Of a DNA stretch of 10,953 bases, positions 8,781 to 10,953 are shown in pieces. The translations under genes were made by a program, and so were the position numbers. The stretch lies in assembly GCA_003024985.2 (NCBI GenBank), contig PXIH01S0005705.1; one strand, given 5' to 3'. The notes under the pieces were generated by a model that searched no databases, was not told the origin of the DNA, and worked only from the letters and a program-made list of their open reading frames with translations. The first letter of the stretch is position 1; each line of letters opens with the position of its first letter. This stretch comes from Euperipatoides rowelli (taxonomy: Eukaryota > Onychophora > Udeonychophora > Euonychophora > Peripatopsidae).

Positions 8781-9131
8781 TCCAAGATGGCCGAATTCCG
8801 GTTCCTGTACTGGTATTTTCAAAGTCAAAGTCACTTCGAATTCTGGTTTCTGTCTTCGAAATTTTTTGAGGACAGATTACCCATCATGCAAAATTCAAGA
8901 TGGCGGACTGGAAGTACACAAAAAACTTAGAAATTTTTTTTTTAAATTTTTTTTTTTATGTAAATTGTATGTCATTAATTTATTCAAAATGGCGACTGGG
9001 GCACATTGCCATAATGCAAAAAAATCCAAGATGGCCGCCAAAAAATTTTTTCTTGAAATTCAAAATGGCCACCAAAATTTTTTTCAAAATATTGAATTTT
9101 TCATAATTTTATAATTTATTCAAAATGGCGG
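8781..9131 (+). repeat. Decayed minisatellite with six YY1-like CAA(G/A)ATGGC motifs
   Basis: CAAGATGGC or CAAAATGGC, followed by C or G, occurs at 8783, 8896, 8985, 9027, 9061 and 9121, always on the + strand. The vertebrate YY1 consensus is AAGATGGCGGC, and the copies at 8783, 8896, 9027 and 9121 fit it well. The spacer repeats too: CGAATTC(C/T)GGTT(C/T)CTGT occurs at 8792-8808 and 8837-8853, 45 bases apart, with a degraded motif copy between them. The array is therefore a tandem repeat that decayed while the ATGGC core stayed readable. It ends about 280 bases before the TATA box of the downstream gene. Open frames here arise from the repeated ATGG and are not genes. Confidence 0.7.
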
Positions 9132-9229
9132 TCATAACCCCTCAAGTATTTTAAAGATAGGGTTTGAACTATCTAATTAGCATATTTAAAATCTTCAAAA
9201 GTGAATTGACAAGAAGGTGTGAAGGATTC
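9132..9229 (+). other. Spacer between motif array and promoter
   Basis: A short AT-rich stretch. It contains ATTAGCAT at 9176-9183, the exact reverse complement of the octamer-like ATGCTAAT at 9327-9334 in the promoter. Confidence 0.4.
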
Positions 9230-9440
9230 AGAGTGACTTCCGGTGGAAAAGGCGGGAGCCAATCAAATTGCAGATGGCCAAAAAGCGTGGACCCTGAGAA
9301 GACATGCACGGACCGCAGTGAAAGCTATGCTAATTTTTTTTAAGTGGGAAAGCCGCTCATTGGCTAAGCTCTAAATGACATCATGACGTTTGAATCCAAA
9401 GGTAGTGTATAAAAACCCCATTGGATAATGTTACGTCACT
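9230..9440 (+). promoter_or_regulatory. RNA polymerase II promoter of the downstream gene
   Basis: This is a less AT-rich block packed with recognisable elements, all within about 200 bases of the TATA box. In order: ETS-like ACTTCCGG (9236-9243), E2F-like GGCGGGA (9251-9257), CCAAT (9259-9263), AGATGGCC (9272-9279, like the upstream array), octamer-like ATGCTAAT (9327-9334), inverted CCAAT (9359-9363), CRE-like TGACATCA (9376-9383) followed directly by TGACG (9384-9388), the TATA box, inverted CCAAT (9420-9424) and TTACGTCA (9431-9438). CCAAT boxes are bound by NF-Y and CRE-type sites by CREB/ATF factors. The density suggests a strong and probably regulated promoter. Each assignment is a consensus match only. 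Confidence 0.7.
9408..9415 (+). promoter_or_regulatory. TATA box
   Basis: TATAAAAA lies 30 bases before the A of TCACTAT (A at 9438), an initiator-like sequence. That is the standard TATA-to-start spacing, so transcription probably begins at or near 9438. Confidence 0.75.
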
Positions 9441-9506
9441 ATTTCCCTCTACTACCGTAGACTGAAACATCAACGTTATTTTTCAACGAAGACATTTACC
9501 GGAGTT
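9438..9506 (+). other. 5' UTR of the downstream gene
   Basis: The inferred leader is about 69 bases and contains no upstream ATG. The first ATG, at 9507, has G at -3, an acceptable initiation context. The start site is inferred from TATA and initiator spacing. Confidence 0.55.
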
Positions 9507-9804
9507 ATGCAGCCCATAACCATAACACCAAGTGCCGGAGCAGCTAAGGCCCTCAAGCCCGATGGAGCTAATGCTGTTAGCATTATCAGGAGTGTAGAAG
9601 ATGTTAGAGCCCTCAACCCCGGTAACTTCATAATGGAGGATGATACTCTAGAGTCCCAGAACATCAACAGTCTCCTTCTGACTCTTCTCCAAGTGGAGAG
9701 AGCCAAGGTGGAATGGGCAATCACTGAGCAGTGCAACATTATCATAGCAGCTGCCACAGAGAAGTACCGTTTGGAGGAGTTGGAGAGCAAGGATAAAGAA
9801 ATTG
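9507..9804 (+). CDS. First coding exon of an unrecognised coiled-coil-like protein
   Basis: The exon encodes 99 residues plus the first base of codon 100 and ends at the donor G|GTATGT (9804/9805), so the intron is phase 1. Reading on would give a stop at 9810, which supports the splice. Residues 1-40 are rich in Ala, Pro, Thr and Val and look disordered. Residues 41-99 (from FIMEDDTLES through LLLTLLQVERAKVEW to YRLEELESKDKEI) are rich in Leu, Glu, Lys and Ala and look helical, with heptad-like spacing that fits a coiled coil. There is no signal peptide or membrane segment. Base composition and lack of stops contrast sharply with the flanks. I recognise no family and assign no function. It could be a lineage-specific host gene or a domesticated mobile-element gene. 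The antisense frame 9476-9790 is a shadow. Confidence 0.75.
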
Positions 9805-9810
9805 GTATGT
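9805..9810 (+). other. Splice donor GTATGT
   Basis: GTATGT after ATTG matches a common metazoan 5' splice site (GTRNGT). It is the point where the open frame meets an intronic TAG, and base composition falls to intron level directly after it. Confidence 0.75.
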
Positions 9811-9896
9811 AGTTTTTTTAAAAATATTTTCTAAGTCTTTTATTTTACTATATGTTCTATATGTATTATAAAAATGAAGGAGGACTTATTGCTAAT

Positions 9897-9914
9897 GTTA
9901 TCGAGATCGATAAC
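9897..9914. repeat. Inverted repeat GTTATCGA-GA-TCGATAAC
   Basis: Perfect 8-base arms flank a 2-base centre in the intron, 90 bases after the donor. TATCGATA-type words are bound by DREF in insects, but here the core is interrupted. It may be a binding site or chance. Confidence 0.8.
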
Positions 9915-10136
9915 TATGTAAATAGATATGGTGAAAATCCACCATTGCATTCCATTTACTTTTATGAAAAAAAATGAAATTTATTTTAATGTCAAAAATA
10001 ATAAATTCCTCTTCCAAGGAGTTAATAAAAAATTTTCATCTACTTGAAAAATAAAAAGTAGAATTGGAAATTCTTATGTTGTAAATATATTTTTAATACT
10101 GAAAATAAAACAATGTTTTAAAATGTTAAACTTTTT

Positions 10137-10169
10137 ATTATTTCTAAACATGCACATTATTTCTAAACA
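10137..10169. repeat. 14-base direct repeat, period 19
   Basis: ATTATTTCTAAACA occurs at 10137-10150 and 10156-10169. It is a small local duplication in the intron. Confidence 0.85.
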
Positions 10170-10192
10170 CATTTTTTTTTTAATGAAGACTA

Positions 10193-10342
10193 TATAAATT
10201 CTTGTTAGTATTTATTTTATGTCATTAGTTATTAGAATAGGATACTTATTAGACGTATCACATTTTTTTACATATAAAAATTTATACACTTTTATTTTTA
10301 TGTTAGTAGTTAGAATATGATACGTATTGGACATATTATTAT
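10193..10342. repeat. Diverged tandem duplication, period about 78
   Basis: TATAAA, TTTATTTT(T)ATGT, (A/G)TAGTTA, TTAGAATA(G/T)GATAC and TATT(A/G)GAC(G/A)TAT appear in the same order in both halves, with GATAC at 10241 and 10319. It is non-coding and probably arose by replication slippage. Confidence 0.6.
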
Positions 10343-10421
10343 TATTATAGGTTTATTCTTATATAACTAAAACATAATGATACAAATAAGTATTACACAA
10401 ATTATCGAAAATAAATTATTG

Positions 10422-10456
10422 TTGCACCCCTAGCCCCTGAGGATATGGGGTAGCAA
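10422..10456. repeat. Stem-loop with G/C-rich arms
   Basis: TTGCACCCC (10422-10430) pairs with GGGGTAGCAA (10447-10456) with one bulged base. An alternative pairing uses CTAGCCCC (10430-10437) with the same right arm. It stands out as a G/C island in AT-rich intron and could be the remnant of a small repeat element. Confidence 0.5.
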
Positions 10457-10570
10457 TCACAAAAATAGTTTTTAAATCCATAAATCAATTTAAAAAGAAA
10501 TAAATTGATCAAGAAACAATCCAGATGTTAACAAATAAGCACCATTTCAAAATAAAATACAAAATCAATC

Positions 10571-10828
10571 TCAAAAGTTCCGGCAACAGCGAAGATCAGC
10601 AAAACACCAAACACATGCAAGAAAATATAACGGTAATATAACATTCTGCAGTCCCAAATGAAGACAGAAGAACGCCGCCATCAAAACAGTACTTTTAAAC
10701 AGAAAATTCCAGGAACATAATACAATAATAATAAATGAACACAAAAAATAAGGAATAACTAAACTTGGATGCAATAACTCCATAAACATACAGAAGCATG
10801 GCCTCAAATAGCAGAAAACCTGCACCAT
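10571..10828 (-). CDS. Doubtful small hydrophobic open frame, antisense in the intron
   Basis: An 85-codon frame on the minus strand encodes a very hydrophobic peptide rich in Cys, Phe and Leu. An internal ATG at 10679 (minus strand, GATGGCGGC context) would start a 36-residue version. I recognise no family and see no promoter or polyadenylation signal for it. Its patch is less AT-rich than the neighbouring intron, which is the only reason to record it. T-rich DNA yields hydrophobic translations by chance, so it is most likely not a gene. Confidence 0.1.
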   Translation of the reverse strand: MVQVFCYLRPCFCMFMELLHPSLVIPYFLCSFIIIVLCSWNFLFKSTVLMAAFFCLHLGLQNVILPLYFLACVWCFADLRCCRNF

Positions 10829-10953
10829 TTTTACACAGGTAATCCACTATAAAAACAAATGTTAAAAATTGTTAAAATTGTCCGAAGAATTCCGCTAATG
10901 ACTGCCAAAATCAATGCTTCACATAGCTACAGCACCATAATAAAAAATAATTT

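Larger units (their letters stand above)
9805..10953 (+). other. Intron 1 of the downstream gene (runs off the window)
   Basis: AT-rich sequence after the GTATGT donor. I could not identify a second exon. A 41-codon frame (9852-9977) encodes a protein-like stretch (GGLIANVIEIDNYVNRYG) but has no acceptor with a pyrimidine tract and no start context, so I leave it uncalled. The rest holds the small repeats listed separately and a less AT-rich patch at 10555-10830. Confidence 0.55.

Noticed and set aside
8727-9114. Overlapping + strand frames in the ATGGC motif array
   Set aside because: The repeated ATGG supplies many start codons in several frames. The products are repetitive and rich in Phe and Lys, with no conserved look.
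9476-9790. 104-codon minus-strand frame opposite the new exon
   Set aside because: It is the antisense shadow of the + strand exon. Promoter elements, the start context and the splice donor all support the + strand.
1-10953. tRNA, rRNA, snRNA, CRISPR or integrated virus
   Set aside because: I looked for tRNA B-box words, conserved RNA motifs, regular repeat-spacer arrays and viral protein motifs on both strands and found none.

Overview
This is an AT-rich (about 70%) piece of animal nuclear DNA, and most of it is non-coding. Evidence for a eukaryote: a spliced terminal exon with a pyrimidine tract and AG acceptor, a first exon with a TATA box and a GTATGT donor, long T/A runs, microsatellites and minisatellites, and long gene-free stretches. 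The family of the one recognisable protein points to a metazoan or close relative. Composition and repeat style suggest an invertebrate, but the sequence does not fix the phylum. I see no bacterial operon, CRISPR array, tRNA or rRNA.

Layout. 1-608: non-coding. 609-821: a weak candidate for the terminal exon of an unknown upstream gene, followed by UTR-like sequence with AATAAA signals at 1063 and 1081. 1087-4535: non-coding, very AT-rich. Its 3' part must be intron of the next gene. It holds a repeat-rich island (about 1868-4040) with a diverged tandem duplication and an 18-bp G/C palindrome. 4536-5297: the last coding exon of an ARMT1/DUF89 (damage-control phosphatase subfamily III) gene, carrying nearly the whole catalytic half. 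Its 3' UTR runs to about 5770. 5788-5985: a (TA)n array broken by palindromic CTGTA/TACAG units. 5986-8780: gene-free, with small repeat fragments. 8781-9131: a decayed minisatellite carrying six same-strand copies of a CAA(G/A)ATGGC motif that resembles a YY1 site. 9230-9440: a promoter with ETS-like, CCAAT, octamer-like, CRE/ATF-like, TATA and initiator-like elements. 9507-9804: the first coding exon of an unrecognised protein, ending in a phase-1 donor. 9805-10953: intron 1 of that gene, with small repeats.

The two gene pieces lie head-to-tail on the + strand, about 4.1 kb apart. Nothing in the sequence links their functions. The most interesting part is 8781-9804: a YY1-like motif array and a dense, well-spaced TATA promoter feeding a coiled-coil-like protein of no family I recognise. 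I did not find a convincing new biological system beyond that. The other observations are mainly repeat structures and are scored accordingly.
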